From Acidobacteriaceae bacterium KBS 89 (GTDB lineage: Bacteria; Acidobacteriota; Terriglobia; Terriglobales; Acidobacteriaceae): a stretch of DNA of 64,000 bases. Below are positions 18,860 through 28,357 of the stretch, one piece after another (positions within the stretch are counted from its first letter, which is position 1; each line of letters begins with the position of its first letter). Below the pieces are notes generated by a model. That model was not told the origin of the DNA, did no database searches, and saw only the letters and a list, made by a program, of their open reading frames with translations. A program made the position numbers and the translations under genes. Location: the NCBI GenBank assembly GCA_000381605.1, contig KB906756.1, forward strand, positions 62,001 through 126,000, written 5' to 3'.

Positions 18860-19267
18860 TTATTTGCCTGCCACGGTATGCGATTGTGGGCTGCCCTTCT
18901 TGGCGGCTGCCTTCTCCGGTTCACCGGTTTCTAAATCCACGGAGTTGCCGGTCGATGTCAGGACACCTTCAAGATATTCCGTTGTTCCATACCGATTGAA
19001 GACTAGCTGCGGGTTTCCACTTGTGGTTTTGCCAGACTGTCGTCCCTGCACAATTGACGAGTGCTTGCCCGAAGCATCCTGAATCTCGAAGGCACTAGGG
19101 TCATTCTGCTGTTGTCTCAGTGTGTAGGTCCCTGCCGGCAGTTTCGCGCTCCCAGCGTAGAAGCCAAACGAAGTCGTAAATTCCACCTTAAGCTGCGCCA
19201 TAGCAGGCAAACAACTCATGAGAGTGATGATGCCTGCCGCAATTGTGAGCAACTTGATTTTTCTCAT
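18860..19267 (-). CDS. Small secreted protein of unknown function
   Basis: A 135-residue protein. It begins with a clear signal peptide (MRKIKLLTIAAG, then IITLMSCLPAMAQ, cleavage after AMA). The mature part FGFYAGSAKLPAGTYTLRQQ and FNRYGTTEYLEGVLT is short and beta-rich, of a kind often seen as 'hypothetical' in Acidobacteria. The start ATG 19267 follows GGAGAGGCGATCCT; an in-frame ATG at 19291 is less likely. Function unknown; it stands alone, divergent from gltX. Confidence 0.75.
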   Translation of the reverse strand: MRKIKLLTIAAGIITLMSCLPAMAQLKVEFTTSFGFYAGSAKLPAGTYTLRQQQNDPSAFEIQDASGKHSSIVQGRQSGKTTSGNPQLVFNRYGTTEYLEGVLTSTGNSVDLETGEPEKAAAKKGSPQSHTVAGK

Positions 19268-19341
19268 AGGATCGCCTCTCCTGCACTTCATCTCGTGAAA
19301 AATGCTCGGAACTCCCCTGGACTGTGTGCCTGGCTGGAACT

Positions 19342-19355
19342 ATTCCCCGGGGAAT
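19342..19355. repeat. Perfect 14-base palindrome
   Basis: ATTCCCCGGGGAAT, between the divergent small secreted protein gene and gltX. It may be a regulator-binding site; there is no T-run to make it a terminator. Confidence 0.4.
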
Positions 19356-19551
19356 GATTTCGCAGTGAGCCGAAAAGATCAATTGGGATAAGTACCAGTG
19401 GACAGGGGAAAAAATGCTAGGTGGTTCCCGATCGAAGTATTGTCGCTCTCTGTGCTCCTGAAACAGACTCATCACTCAAATTGCACCAATGACAGACGTT
19501 CCGCTCCAAGAGCACGCCGCTTTCCTCTGCTAGCATTAACTCTTGGCATTT

Positions 19552-21072
19552 ATGACGATTAATCCCGAAGCCCCCGTACGCGTCCGCATAGCTCCCAGTC
19601 CAACCGGCGACCCCCACGTCGGTACTGCCTACATCGGCTTGATCAATTACATATACGCGCGCCAGCGTGGCGGCAAGTTCGTGCTCCGTATTGAAGACAC
19701 GGATCGCGCCCGCTTCGTCGCCACATCGGAGCAGGAGATCTTCAACTCATTGCGCTGGCTCGGCCTGAGCTGGGACGAAGGCCCCGACGTTGGTGGCCCG
19801 TACGGCCCATACCGCCAGTCAGAACGCACCGAAATTTACCGGGAGCACTGCGATCTGCTGTTAGCCAATGGCACGGCCTACCGTTGCTTCTGCACCGCAG
19901 AAGAGCTCGAGGCCGTGCGCAAACAGCAGATGACCGCGAAGCTTCCGCCACGCTACCCCGGCACCTGTCGCCATCTCAAGCCCGAACAAGTCGAAGGCAA
20001 TCTTGCAACAGGCAAGCCCTTTGTCGTCCGCATGATCGTGCCACCACACGCTGGCGAAGCAACCACCTCTACCACCTTTCGCGACGAGCTGCGCGGCGAC
20101 ATCACCTTCGAGCACAACAACGTCGACGATCAAGTCCTGATGAAGTCCGACGGCTTCCCCACCTACCACCTCGCGAATGTTGTCGACGACCACTTGATGC
20201 ATATCACCGATGTCATCCGCGCCGAGGAGTGGATCTCCTCCACGCCGAAGCACGTTCTGCTCTATCGAGCCTTCGGCTGGCAGCAGCCCCGCTTCTGGCA
20301 CATGCCGCTCCTGCGCAATCTCGACAAGTCCAAAATCTCAAAGCGTAAAAACCCCGTCTCCCTCATCTACTATCGTCAGGCCGGTTTCCTCCCCGAAGCC
20401 ATGATCAACTTCCTCGGCCTCATGGGTGGCGGCATGCCCTCACCGACTGCTGAAACCGCCGCGGGCCAGCCGGCAGCCAAAGCCAGCGAAGCCGACATCT
20501 TCTCGCTCAGTGACATGCTCGCCCGTTTCGAGGTGAAAAATATCCGCTTGGGCAGTCCAGTCTTCGACCTCACCAAACTCAAGTGGCTCAACGGCGAATA
20601 CATCCGTGCAGCCTCGCCCGAATCGTTCTTCGCTTCGTTACGCTCCACTATTCTGAGCGACAGCTACCTCAGCCAGATCGCCGCCCTCGTCCAGACCCGC
20701 ATCGAAACCCTCGGCGAGTTCGGCAACCTGACCCACTTCTTCTTCGCCGACGATGTCCTCCCCACCCCGGAGGTTTTCATCCCCAAAAAACGCACCCTCG
20801 AAGACACTCTCGCCTTCGCCGCCGAGCAACTCACCGTCCTTGAGGCCACCGACTGGACCCATGAAACTCTGGAACCCGCGCTGAAGCAGCTAGGCGAAGA
20901 GAAGCAATGGTCGGTCAAGGAAAACTTCATGCTCCTGCGTGCCATTATCACCGGCAGCACAATGTCTCCGCCACTCCTCGAAAGCATGATCGTCTTCGGC
21001 AAGGCTCGGTCGCTCGACCGAGTGCGCCGCTTCCTCGACACGCAGAAGAAACTCGCCACTGGCAAGCGATAA
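19552..21072 (+). CDS. gltX: Glutamyl-tRNA synthetase
   Basis: A class I aminoacyl-tRNA synthetase of 506 residues. The HIGH-type motif is APSPTGDPHVGTAYIG, FVLRIEDTDRAR follows, and the KMSKS-type motif is KISKRKNPVS. The C-terminal ~140 residues form the helical anticodon-binding domain. The track TTG at 19543 would add three residues; ATG 19552 is the natural start. The protein has a short alanine-rich insertion (ETAAGQPAAKASEADIF) near residue 305, slightly unusual for the family. Whether it also charges tRNA-Gln cannot be told from this window. Confidence 0.95.
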   Translation: MTINPEAPVRVRIAPSPTGDPHVGTAYIGLINYIYARQRGGKFVLRIEDTDRARFVATSEQEIFNSLRWLGLSWDEGPDVGGPYGPYRQSERTEIYREHCDLLLANGTAYRCFCTAEELEAVRKQQMTAKLPPRYPGTCRHLKPEQVEGNLATGKPFVVRMIVPPHAGEATTSTTFRDELRGDITFEHNNVDDQVLMKSDGFPTYHLANVVDDHLMHITDVIRAEEWISSTPKHVLLYRAFGWQQPRFWHMPLLRNLDKSKISKRKNPVSLIYYRQAGFLPEAMINFLGLMGGGMPSPTAETAAGQPAAKASEADIFSLSDMLARFEVKNIRLGSPVFDLTKLKWLNGEYIRAASPESFFASLRSTILSDSYLSQIAALVQTRIETLGEFGNLTHFFFADDVLPTPEVFIPKKRTLEDTLAFAAEQLTVLEATDWTHETLEPALKQLGEEKQWSVKENFMLLRAIITGSTMSPPLLESMIVFGKARSLDRVRRFLDTQKKLATGKR

Positions 21073-21125
21073 CGGCGGCGGCCATCAACTGCGAGCAAAA
21101 CCAAATAAGCGCGCGATCGACACAA

Positions 21126-23336
21126 TCAAATGTCGATCGCAACTACCTCATGGTCAAGAATCGAGGGCACGGTGAAGATCAGTTCATCGCCCGCCTTCTG
21201 CATCACGACGTCTTTGTTTGCGACAAGCAGGTGCGCCTGTCCAGCGCGGACTCCGCTCGGCAGTCGGAGCTTGACCCTCTGCGCCCCCACCGGAAAGAAG
21301 TTGCGATACGGGCCCTTCATCGTCATCGGATTCGTTAGATTGACCAGATGAACTGTAACCGAGCCCGGGTTACGCCACACAGTCACATCGAGCAGCCCCG
21401 GGCCCTCAACTTCGATTATCGGCTTTTCCGTGCCTGCCCACAGCACCGTATTGCGCATTACCTTCAGATGGTCTTCGCAGAGGACGTCCCAGAACGTGCG
21501 ATCGATGTCAGACGGAAAATACGCAACTCTACCCGCCGGCTGGCGAAGATAGAGGCAGGAGATATCGGTCTTTGCCGTACGCGGATAGACCTTTTCCATC
21601 GGGAGATCGGGATAGCTCGGAATCAGCGTCAGCGGCGTCTCTGCGAATTGTTCGCGAGGCGTGACCTCGAGACGCGAAACTCCATCGATGATGCGCGGCG
21701 CATCCTCAAGCCCAACAAAGACGGCGTGATGCGGCAAAGCCTTGTGTTCGAGCCGTATATACGAGTTCAGCATCGGACCGTCACGCTTTCCCGTGAAGTC
21801 CACGGAAAACAAATCGGCGAGTGCGAAGTTCTTGCGCTTGGCCCCGCTCTCATCGTAAAGACTCGTCTCGTAGGTCGCGACGAGGTTACCGCCGTTCTTC
21901 ACATATGCTCGAAGCTGGTCACACTGCGCGTCGCTCAGCGCGGCGAGATTCGGCAGGATCAGCGTCTTGTACTGCGCCAGCTGATCGGGGTTCAATAGCT
22001 GGTCATGCACCATGTCGAACGGAATGCGCGACTCAATCAGCGCCTGATACCAGCCCAGCGAGTGGCTCTCGACTTTAGCTGCAGCCTGGTCGCCTCCGTA
22101 GTACCACGCGGTCTGCTGCGAATAGACGAGGCCCACGCGAGCGAGTGAGTGTTCGTGCATCAGGTATTGCTGGTTCTTCTCCGCCCAGATATAGATATCC
22201 TGGACACCGTTCAGCCAGCGTTCGTCGTGGAGCGTCGCGGAGAATTTGCTAAACCAGGGGCGCATTCCGTTCGCGATTGCATCCAGTACCCAGATGCGAA
22301 TCTCCGCGTTGCTGTTCACGCTGTCCTTCCACCGATAGGGCTCTTCTATACCCACGCCGAAAAGACCAATGACGGGCTTGCCTTCCATCGTCGCGCGGTA
22401 CTCCTTCGCCGTCTTTCCCATCAGCCAGGGCGCTGCCAGCCCGCGGCGAGCCTGCCGATCCGCAACCAGCATCGGTGTACGGCGGCTCGTCTCAATCGCG
22501 TTGATTGGACTAAGGGCGCCGCCGCCATTGTTCGGGATCATGCTCGCCTCGGCGTTGAACACACGAATCTCGGTGTTCCAGCGATCCAGCAGGCTCATCA
22601 GCTTCTTCTGCCGCCACACAAGATAGGCCCGCCTCGCAGCATCCGGAGAATCCTTCGCACGCGGAAGATCGAATCCAGTCGCCGCCTTGAAGTCTTCGCG
22701 GCAGTGCACGCAATAGCAGTCGCCAGACCCATCCCATCGATTGAGAAAAATTCCGTCGGGATGGTAGCGCGACATGATCTCTCGGTGCACAGCCGTCATG
22801 AATTCGAAGTTGTACGGTCCATACGCGCATGTCACCCACATCTCCGGCGACGACCAATGACGACGAGGATTGCCCTCGGCATCGACCGCAATCCAGTCTT
22901 GATGAGCCGCCTTCGCGTCGTCATACGTCGCGTGCGGATCGGTGCGGATAAGCACAGACATTTTCAGATTGCGGCACCCCGTGACCAGTTCACCCAGCAC
23001 ATCGCGATTCCCAAGCCAGACGCTGCGATGGTGAAACGGAACCTCGGTCGGATAGTACGCAACGCACCCGCCTCCACTCAGACAGACCCCGTCCGATCGC
23101 GTGCTTTTGAAGTAGTCCAGCCAGAAAGTCAGATCAAAATGAGCGGGATCATCTTCAACCAGCGTTAGCTGCGCCCAGCGCATCGGCTTTGTAGCCCATG
23201 CAGGCGCTATGCTCGCTGTCGGCGATCCGACACGTCCCAAAGAAAGCCCCAGGGAAGCAGGTGCAAATGCGGCAGCAGCACCTGTTACAGCAGTTGTCTG
23301 TAAAAATTCACGACGGGTCACGGCCGAAGATCTCAT
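21126..23336 (-). CDS. Tat-exported glycosidase-like protein with beta-galactosidase-type trimerisation domain
   Basis: A 736-residue protein with a twin-arginine signal (VTRREFLQTTAVTGAAAAF). Residues 50-400 look like a TIM barrel of GH42/GH29-like putative glycoside hydrolases, with DGIFLNRWDGSGDCYCVHCR in the middle. Residues 410-560 match a glutamine-amidotransferase-like trimerisation fold (GLVYSQQTAWYYGG, YKTLILPNLAALSDAQCDQL). A beta-sandwich follows. The catalytic acids were not identified with certainty. Probably acts on plant or microbial polysaccharide outside the cytoplasm. Single gene, convergent with gltX. Confidence 0.75.
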   Translation of the reverse strand: MRSSAVTRREFLQTTAVTGAAAAFAPASLGLSLGRVGSPTASIAPAWATKPMRWAQLTLVEDDPAHFDLTFWLDYFKSTRSDGVCLSGGGCVAYYPTEVPFHHRSVWLGNRDVLGELVTGCRNLKMSVLIRTDPHATYDDAKAAHQDWIAVDAEGNPRRHWSSPEMWVTCAYGPYNFEFMTAVHREIMSRYHPDGIFLNRWDGSGDCYCVHCREDFKAATGFDLPRAKDSPDAARRAYLVWRQKKLMSLLDRWNTEIRVFNAEASMIPNNGGGALSPINAIETSRRTPMLVADRQARRGLAAPWLMGKTAKEYRATMEGKPVIGLFGVGIEEPYRWKDSVNSNAEIRIWVLDAIANGMRPWFSKFSATLHDERWLNGVQDIYIWAEKNQQYLMHEHSLARVGLVYSQQTAWYYGGDQAAAKVESHSLGWYQALIESRIPFDMVHDQLLNPDQLAQYKTLILPNLAALSDAQCDQLRAYVKNGGNLVATYETSLYDESGAKRKNFALADLFSVDFTGKRDGPMLNSYIRLEHKALPHHAVFVGLEDAPRIIDGVSRLEVTPREQFAETPLTLIPSYPDLPMEKVYPRTAKTDISCLYLRQPAGRVAYFPSDIDRTFWDVLCEDHLKVMRNTVLWAGTEKPIIEVEGPGLLDVTVWRNPGSVTVHLVNLTNPMTMKGPYRNFFPVGAQRVKLRLPSGVRAGQAHLLVANKDVVMQKAGDELIFTVPSILDHEVVAIDI

Positions 23337-23393
23337 GCGCGTAATAGTACTTCAGCGATTGCGGCCTATGACGAATTCTCAACAGAACGCAGG

Positions 23394-24575
23394 CTAGCCT
23401 GCCTTGAACATCTGCTTGATTCCACGCAGCGCCTGTCGTGTTCGCTCCTCATTCTCGATCAGGGAAAACCGTACATGTCCGTCCCCGTGCTCGCCAAAGC
23501 CAACGCCAGGGCTTACTGCGACCTTCGCCTCCAGCAGCAGCCTCTTCGAAAACTCCACTGATCCAAGCGCACGATATTGTTCAGGGATCTTCGCCCAGGC
23601 AAACATCGTCGCCTTTGGCAGTTCCACCGGCCAACCAAGTTTATTCAGCCCCGGAACCAACACGTCGCGACGGTCGCGGTAGATATCGCGAATCTCTGCG
23701 ACACATTGCTGCGGCCCTTCCAGAGCGGAGATCGCAGCCACTTGAATCGGCGTGAACGTACCATAGTCGAAGTAGCTCTTGATCCTGCCCAAAGCCGCGA
23801 CCAGTTTGGGATTTCCCACCATGAAGCCGACGCGCCAGCCCGGCATGTTGTAGCTCTTTGAGAGCGTGAAGAACTCAACCGCGATCTCTTTGGCGCCCGA
23901 AACCTCCAGGATGCTCGGCGCGCGATATCCATCAAAAACAATGTCGGCGTATGCGAGATCGTGAACGATATAGATCCCAAGGTCTTTACAAAGTGCGACC
24001 ATCCGCTCAAAAAAAGAAAGCTCCACACACTGCGTGGTCGGGTTGGCGGGAAAATTCAAGATGAGTAGCTTCGGCCTGGGCTGCATGCGTGGCAGATCGT
24101 GTTCCAGCCGCTCGAGAAGCGACTCTGCTGTGCCATCTTGCACAGGAATACTCTGCACCTTCGAACCAGCGATCACCGGCCCAAAGATGTGGATCGGATA
24201 GCTTGGGTTCGGCACCGCCACGGTGTCCTCGTCGTCAAGCACCGCAAGGCACAGATGCGCGATCCCCTCCTTGGAGCCGATCGTGACAATCGCCTCCTTC
24301 TCCGGATCGAGGTCGACGTCATAGCGTGTCTTGTACCAGTTGCAAATCGCTTTACGCAGCCGCGGAACACCGCGAGACAGCGAGTAGCGGTGGGTCGACG
24401 TACGTTGCGCCGCCTCGATGAGCTTGTCGACAATGTGCTGCGGAGTGGCACCGTCAGGATTACCCATCCCGAAGTCGATGATGTCCTCGCCACGTCTACG
24501 CGCAGCGGCCTTCAGTTCGCTTGTGATGTTGAATACATACGCCGGGAGCCGTGTCAGCCTTCGAAATTCTTCCAT
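23394..24575 (-). CDS. alaC: Class I/II aminotransferase, AlaC-like
   Basis: A 393-residue PLP-dependent aminotransferase. The pyridoxal lysine lies in FTLSKSYNMPGWRVGFMVGN, and YPIHIFGPVIAGSK and NFPANPTTQCVELSFFERMV are typical of the AlaC/YfdZ alanine-pyruvate group and the related LL-diaminopimelate aminotransferases. Start ATG 24575 is preceded by AGGAA. Its main reaction is probably glutamate-pyruvate transamination; the diaminopimelate alternative is not excluded. No operon partner. Confidence 0.85.
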   Translation of the reverse strand: MEEFRRLTRLPAYVFNITSELKAAARRRGEDIIDFGMGNPDGATPQHIVDKLIEAAQRTSTHRYSLSRGVPRLRKAICNWYKTRYDVDLDPEKEAIVTIGSKEGIAHLCLAVLDDEDTVAVPNPSYPIHIFGPVIAGSKVQSIPVQDGTAESLLERLEHDLPRMQPRPKLLILNFPANPTTQCVELSFFERMVALCKDLGIYIVHDLAYADIVFDGYRAPSILEVSGAKEIAVEFFTLSKSYNMPGWRVGFMVGNPKLVAALGRIKSYFDYGTFTPIQVAAISALEGPQQCVAEIRDIYRDRRDVLVPGLNKLGWPVELPKATMFAWAKIPEQYRALGSVEFSKRLLLEAKVAVSPGVGFGEHGDGHVRFSLIENEERTRQALRGIKQMFKAG

Positions 24576-24705
24576 TTCCTGTCTGCCCGCTCCAATCTTT
24601 CTGTTCCTTCCATGATGCCATTACTCAATTGCAAGGAGTGATGGACGTACCGAGGCTACTAACAATAGTTCCTGTCGGTCACGTGGGCCATGGGAGGGTA
24701 GAAGG

Positions 24706-25200
24706 CTACTTCGCCGTGAAGATCACCTGGATAGGCAGACTCTTCGGCGGGTAACACGCGGCGTGGTCGCAGGCCTGATAGCGCAGCGTCCCTTCCACAG
24801 TGTGCGTACCTGCCTCAGCCACCACTGGGAGCTTCACCGTGAACGCGCCGGTGTACACGTCCAGTTTCTCGGATGGGTCGAAGCTGAAGCTATAGGATGT
24901 GCCCGCGGGGTATGCGACCGGTTCGGCCTTGACGCCTGCCGCCGGCTGCAAAGCAAGCTGGGTCGGGATCAACAGCTCCGACTTCGGTGTGTGCGAGTTT
25001 ACATGGAAGCCATCCACAACACGAAAGTGCAACTCGAGCGTGCTGCGCTTCCCTACTGTGACTTCCTGCGGCTCCGCGGCGTAGATGACGTACGACTTCG
25101 GTTTGGGGGTCGGGGCGTCAAGATTCCCCACCTGCTGGGCCGTCAATGCGGCCACTCCCACAAACGCAACTACCGCTCCAGATAGCGCAGCGCGGAGCAT
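24706..25200 (-). CDS. Stand-alone DsbD N-terminal-like domain, secreted
   Basis: A 164-residue exported protein: signal peptide MLRAALSGAVVAFVGVAAL ending at TAQQ, then an immunoglobulin-like domain. The redox motif YQACDHAACYPPKSLP (two cysteines four residues apart) is that of the DsbD alpha domain. The transmembrane and C-terminal thioredoxin domains of full DsbD are absent. Its ATG overlaps the stop of the tlpA-like gene by one base (TAATG), so the two are translated together and probably exchange electrons in the periplasm. Confidence 0.85.
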   Translation of the reverse strand: MLRAALSGAVVAFVGVAALTAQQVGNLDAPTPKPKSYVIYAAEPQEVTVGKRSTLELHFRVVDGFHVNSHTPKSELLIPTQLALQPAAGVKAEPVAYPAGTSYSFSFDPSEKLDVYTGAFTVKLPVVAEAGTHTVEGTLRYQACDHAACYPPKSLPIQVIFTAK

Positions 25201-25847
25201 TATTGCCCTCCCGCCGCAGTCGACGATCCCGATGAAATTGTCTTCTTGATGTGGGCCTCGATCTCGTCCTTGCTTCCAAGCCCGGCGGTTTCGTCGACGA
25301 CCAAACCATTCTTATCGACGTAGAAGGACACAGGCAGATAGTCCAGGCCGCCATAGGCCTTTTGTACCTTTCCGTCGGTCAGCAGAATTGGATAGGTCAC
25401 GCCTGTCTTTCTCACCACCTTGGCGATTGCCTCATTGCCCGCGTCCGCGTCGTCGGTCAGACCGAGGATTTCAAATCCCTGGGCCGCATACTGTTTGCGA
25501 AACTCCTCAAACCATGGCATCTCCACCTTGCAGGGAGCGCACCACGTTCCCCAGAAGTTCACCAGTACCGGACGGCCCTTGTAATCGCTCAGCGATACTT
25601 TCTTCCCGTCGAGAGTCGCCAGGGTAAAGGACGGCGCCACTTTTCCGAGCATGTGGGGGCCTGTCATTTCGCTGTCTGGCGTCTCGGCATCGGGCGTCTG
25701 CCCGGGCTTCGCGGGCATCAGCACCACACGACTGTCCCGCGCCTCTTGCATCGCTTTGCGACGCTCCCGCAGGTTATGCCATCCCGCCCACAACAGCAGC
25801 GCGATTCCAACCACCATCACACTAAGAACCAATCCGTTACGCTTCAC
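25200..25847 (-). CDS. TlpA-like thiol:disulfide oxidoreductase
   Basis: A 215-residue membrane-anchored thioredoxin-fold protein. After a single N-terminal helix (LVLSVMVVGIALLLWAGW) comes APSFTLATLDGKKVSLSDYK and the active site FWGTWCAPCKVEMPWFEEF; the cis-proline loop is YLPVSFYVDK. GTG 25847 has AAGGA eight bases upstream; the frame open to 25907 lacks this. Likely reduces disulfides in periplasmic proteins, perhaps in cytochrome c maturation, with the DsbD-N-like partner encoded downstream. Confidence 0.9.
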   Translation of the reverse strand: MKRNGLVLSVMVVGIALLLWAGWHNLRERRKAMQEARDSRVVLMPAKPGQTPDAETPDSEMTGPHMLGKVAPSFTLATLDGKKVSLSDYKGRPVLVNFWGTWCAPCKVEMPWFEEFRKQYAAQGFEILGLTDDADAGNEAIAKVVRKTGVTYPILLTDGKVQKAYGGLDYLPVSFYVDKNGLVVDETAGLGSKDEIEAHIKKTISSGSSTAAGGQ

Positions 25848-26028
25848 GTTCAACGTCCTTCCGGCGCGCAGACCGCGCCACACCGTATAGCTATAGTTTA
25901 GACGCAAAGCCTCCGAGAACGATGCAACAGCCGCGTTTTGGCGGATTTACGGGCCGGACGGTTCCCTGTTTCACCCCCTGCGGGTACCGTACCCGCTCCT
26001 CTGCTAGCATCGACATGGTTCAGCCACT

Positions 26029-27030
26029 ATGTCCAGCAAAGTCAACAGTCCCTCTGGCACCATGCGTCCGTCCGAGTTCGTACGCGTCGAGGCCGCCGCC
26101 CTCAGCGAACTCGCTCTTCGGCTTGACGGCTCAATGCTCGGCCCCTTCACACAAGCGACCGATCTGCTGCTGCAGTCCGTTCAGAACAGTCGACGCATCA
26201 TTGTCACCGGTATAGGCAAGAGCGGCATCATCGCTCGCAAGATCGCAGCCACGCTTCGCTCCACCGGCACACAGGCCCACTTCCTGCACGCCGCCGAAGC
26301 AATTCATGGAGATCTCGGCATGCTCGCGTCCGGCGACATCGTTCTCGCGCTCTCGTACAGCGGCGAAACGGAAGAGCTGTTACGACTTCTCCCCACCCTC
26401 AAGCGGCTGCGGGCCACCCTGATCGCGATCGGCGGCTGCAGCACCTCAACTCTCGCCCAGGCGAGCGATATCTTTCTCGATACCGGCGTCTCGTCGGAGG
26501 CCTGCCCGCTCAACCTCGCCCCCACCGCCTCAACCACCGTCATGCTGGCGCTGGGAGATGCGCTCGCGCTCGAGGTAAGCAGTCGTCGCGGATGGAAGGC
26601 CGAGGACTTCGCCGACCTGCACCCCGGAGGACGTATCGGCAGACGTCTCGCCCGCGTTAGAGAACTTATGCACGCCGGCGATGCCCTGCCCCAGGTCGCA
26701 AGCACGACGCCCATGCCGCAGGTCATCTACGAGATGTCACGCAAGAAGCTTGGCATGACCACCGTCCTCGCAGAGGGTCGTCTCGCTGGCATGATCTCCG
26801 ATGGAGACCTTCGCCGTCTCCTGGAGCGTGACGGGGGGCACGCGCTCGAACACACAGCCGGCGAAATCATGAACCCGAAGCCTCTCACAATTGACGGCGC
26901 TGCCCTGGCATCGTCGGCCCTCGCTCTAATGGAAGAAAGAAAGATTACTTCGCTCATCGTGATCGCCGCAGACGGCCGCGTCGAGGGGGTGGTACACCTT
27001 CACGATTTGTGGACTCTTGAACTGAACTAG
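26029..27030 (+). CDS. kdsD: Arabinose-5-phosphate isomerase
   Basis: A 333-residue protein with an N-terminal SIS domain (VTGIGKSGIIARKIAATLRS, HGDLGMLASGDIVLALSYSG) and two C-terminal CBS repeats (after residue 215). It interconverts ribulose 5-phosphate and arabinose 5-phosphate, the first step of Kdo synthesis for lipopolysaccharide, consistent with a Gram-negative envelope. ATG 26062 is an alternative start. No other Kdo gene is adjacent. Confidence 0.92.
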   Translation: MSSKVNSPSGTMRPSEFVRVEAAALSELALRLDGSMLGPFTQATDLLLQSVQNSRRIIVTGIGKSGIIARKIAATLRSTGTQAHFLHAAEAIHGDLGMLASGDIVLALSYSGETEELLRLLPTLKRLRATLIAIGGCSTSTLAQASDIFLDTGVSSEACPLNLAPTASTTVMLALGDALALEVSSRRGWKAEDFADLHPGGRIGRRLARVRELMHAGDALPQVASTTPMPQVIYEMSRKKLGMTTVLAEGRLAGMISDGDLRRLLERDGGHALEHTAGEIMNPKPLTIDGAALASSALALMEERKITSLIVIAADGRVEGVVHLHDLWTLELN

Positions 27031-27091
27031 ATCCGGAAGCTCCTGCTTAAACGATCCAGGTATCGACCTGCTTCTGGCAGCACTTGGATCA

Positions 27092-27493
27092 CTACTGCGC
27101 TGCAGGCAGTTGTCTATCGTGCGAAATCTCTTTCACGTAGTGAGAAGGCAACCTCTCCAGTAACTCGGTCGCCCTTTTGATAAGCCGCACAGGCTCAGGC
27201 AGACTCGTACCGTCGAACTTCGCATCCGCATATTGCTTCTCTGCGATCATTTGCGAAACCACTAGAAGGATCCGGGCTCCGGGGCAAGACGCATGCACCT
27301 TGTCCGCGATAACATCCGCTTCCACCGCCAACAGCGAATGACACAACACGAACAGGTCGGGCTTCTCGGATTCCATGATGTTGAGCACCTGGGACCCATC
27401 GCAGTAGATGACCTCCGCGCCGGTCTTCCTCAGCACGGCGGCCCTCGTCTCCAACAAACGAACATCCTGGCCAGTCAGTAGGATCTTAGGCAT
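27092..27493 (-). CDS. Degenerate receiver-like protein
   Basis: A 133-residue protein with the alternating strand-helix pattern of a response-regulator receiver (MPKILLTGQDVRLLETRAAVL, ARILLVVSQMIAE). The place of the phospho-accepting aspartate reads PDLFVLCHSL, with cysteine or histidine in place of the acceptor, and the N-terminal acidic pair is reduced to one residue. It is therefore probably not phosphorylated. GGAGGAGTC precedes ATG 27493. The next gene upstream on the same strand is a Crp/Fnr regulator, 108 bases away. Confidence 0.7.
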   Translation of the reverse strand: MPKILLTGQDVRLLETRAAVLRKTGAEVIYCDGSQVLNIMESEKPDLFVLCHSLLAVEADVIADKVHASCPGARILLVVSQMIAEKQYADAKFDGTSLPEPVRLIKRATELLERLPSHYVKEISHDRQLPAAQ

Positions 27494-27601
27494 GACTCCT
27501 CCAGTGTTAGAGGTTCCTGAATGTGCTGTGAGGAGTCAACACTGTCGCGGAGACCAATCTGCCGAATGAGCTTAGCAAATTGAGAAAAATCGTTCCGTCA
27601 T

Positions 27602-28357
27602 CTAGACGACATAACTCAACGACCCGTCAGGATCGGTCTTCAAGATGCGTTTATAGGACGAGGCCACGATTTCGTAGCACTCACAAGCCACACCACTCAA
27701 CGCCGGGCGGTCGAGAATATTGATTCTTCCGCGGCTGTACCCGATCATTCCTGCACGCTGCAAATCGCCCGCTGCTACCGTAACGGTAGAGCGCTGCACA
27801 CCCAGCATCTGCGCCAGAAACTCCTGGGTCAGATGCAACGACTCCGACTCCATCCGATCCGCAGAGGTCAGCAGCCAGCGCGCCAATCTCGCGTCCACTT
27901 CATGCATCCGGTTGCACAGAACAGACTGCGTCACCTGGACCAGTTGCAGATAGGTAAATGCGTGCACGATCCGCTGCAGCATTCCGCCCTTCATAAACTG
28001 GTCGCGAACGATCGAGCTGTGTACACGCATCCCGTCGCCGATTCCCTGCATAAGCACGGAATGGGACATCTGCGGCTGGTCCAGCAGTGCGGGCAGTCCC
28101 GAGAACCCCTCGCGCCCAATAACACCGACCTCAACCGACTCACCCTTTTCTGTCAGCGCGTCTATAGAGATCAGACCGCTGTTCAGAAAATACACATACT
28201 CTATGGGTTGGTTCGGCTCGGAGAGTTGCTTCCCCAGGGGCAAGTCGACCGGCGTCAGAAACTTCGCCAAAGCCGCGTACTCGTCCTCCGGCAACTGCGC
28301 AAGGATGACATTGCGGGACCGAATTGTCGACTCCGTCGTGGTGCGCCTGGTGAGCAA
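27602..28357 (-). CDS. Crp/Fnr-family transcriptional regulator
   Basis: A 251-residue regulator with an N-terminal cyclic-nucleotide-binding-like domain (LPLGKQLSEPNQPIEYVYFL, VEVGVIGREGFSGLPALL) and a C-terminal winged helix (LTQEFLAQMLGVQRSTVTVA). No FNR-type cysteine cluster and no cAMP-pocket RxxS pattern are evident, so the signal is unknown. TTG 28357 is supported by AAGGAAG six bases upstream. It is a separate unit facing proS. Confidence 0.88.
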   Translation of the reverse strand: MLTRRTTTESTIRSRNVILAQLPEDEYAALAKFLTPVDLPLGKQLSEPNQPIEYVYFLNSGLISIDALTEKGESVEVGVIGREGFSGLPALLDQPQMSHSVLMQGIGDGMRVHSSIVRDQFMKGGMLQRIVHAFTYLQLVQVTQSVLCNRMHEVDARLARWLLTSADRMESESLHLTQEFLAQMLGVQRSTVTVAAGDLQRAGMIGYSRGRINILDRPALSGVACECYEIVASSYKRILKTDPDGSLSYVV

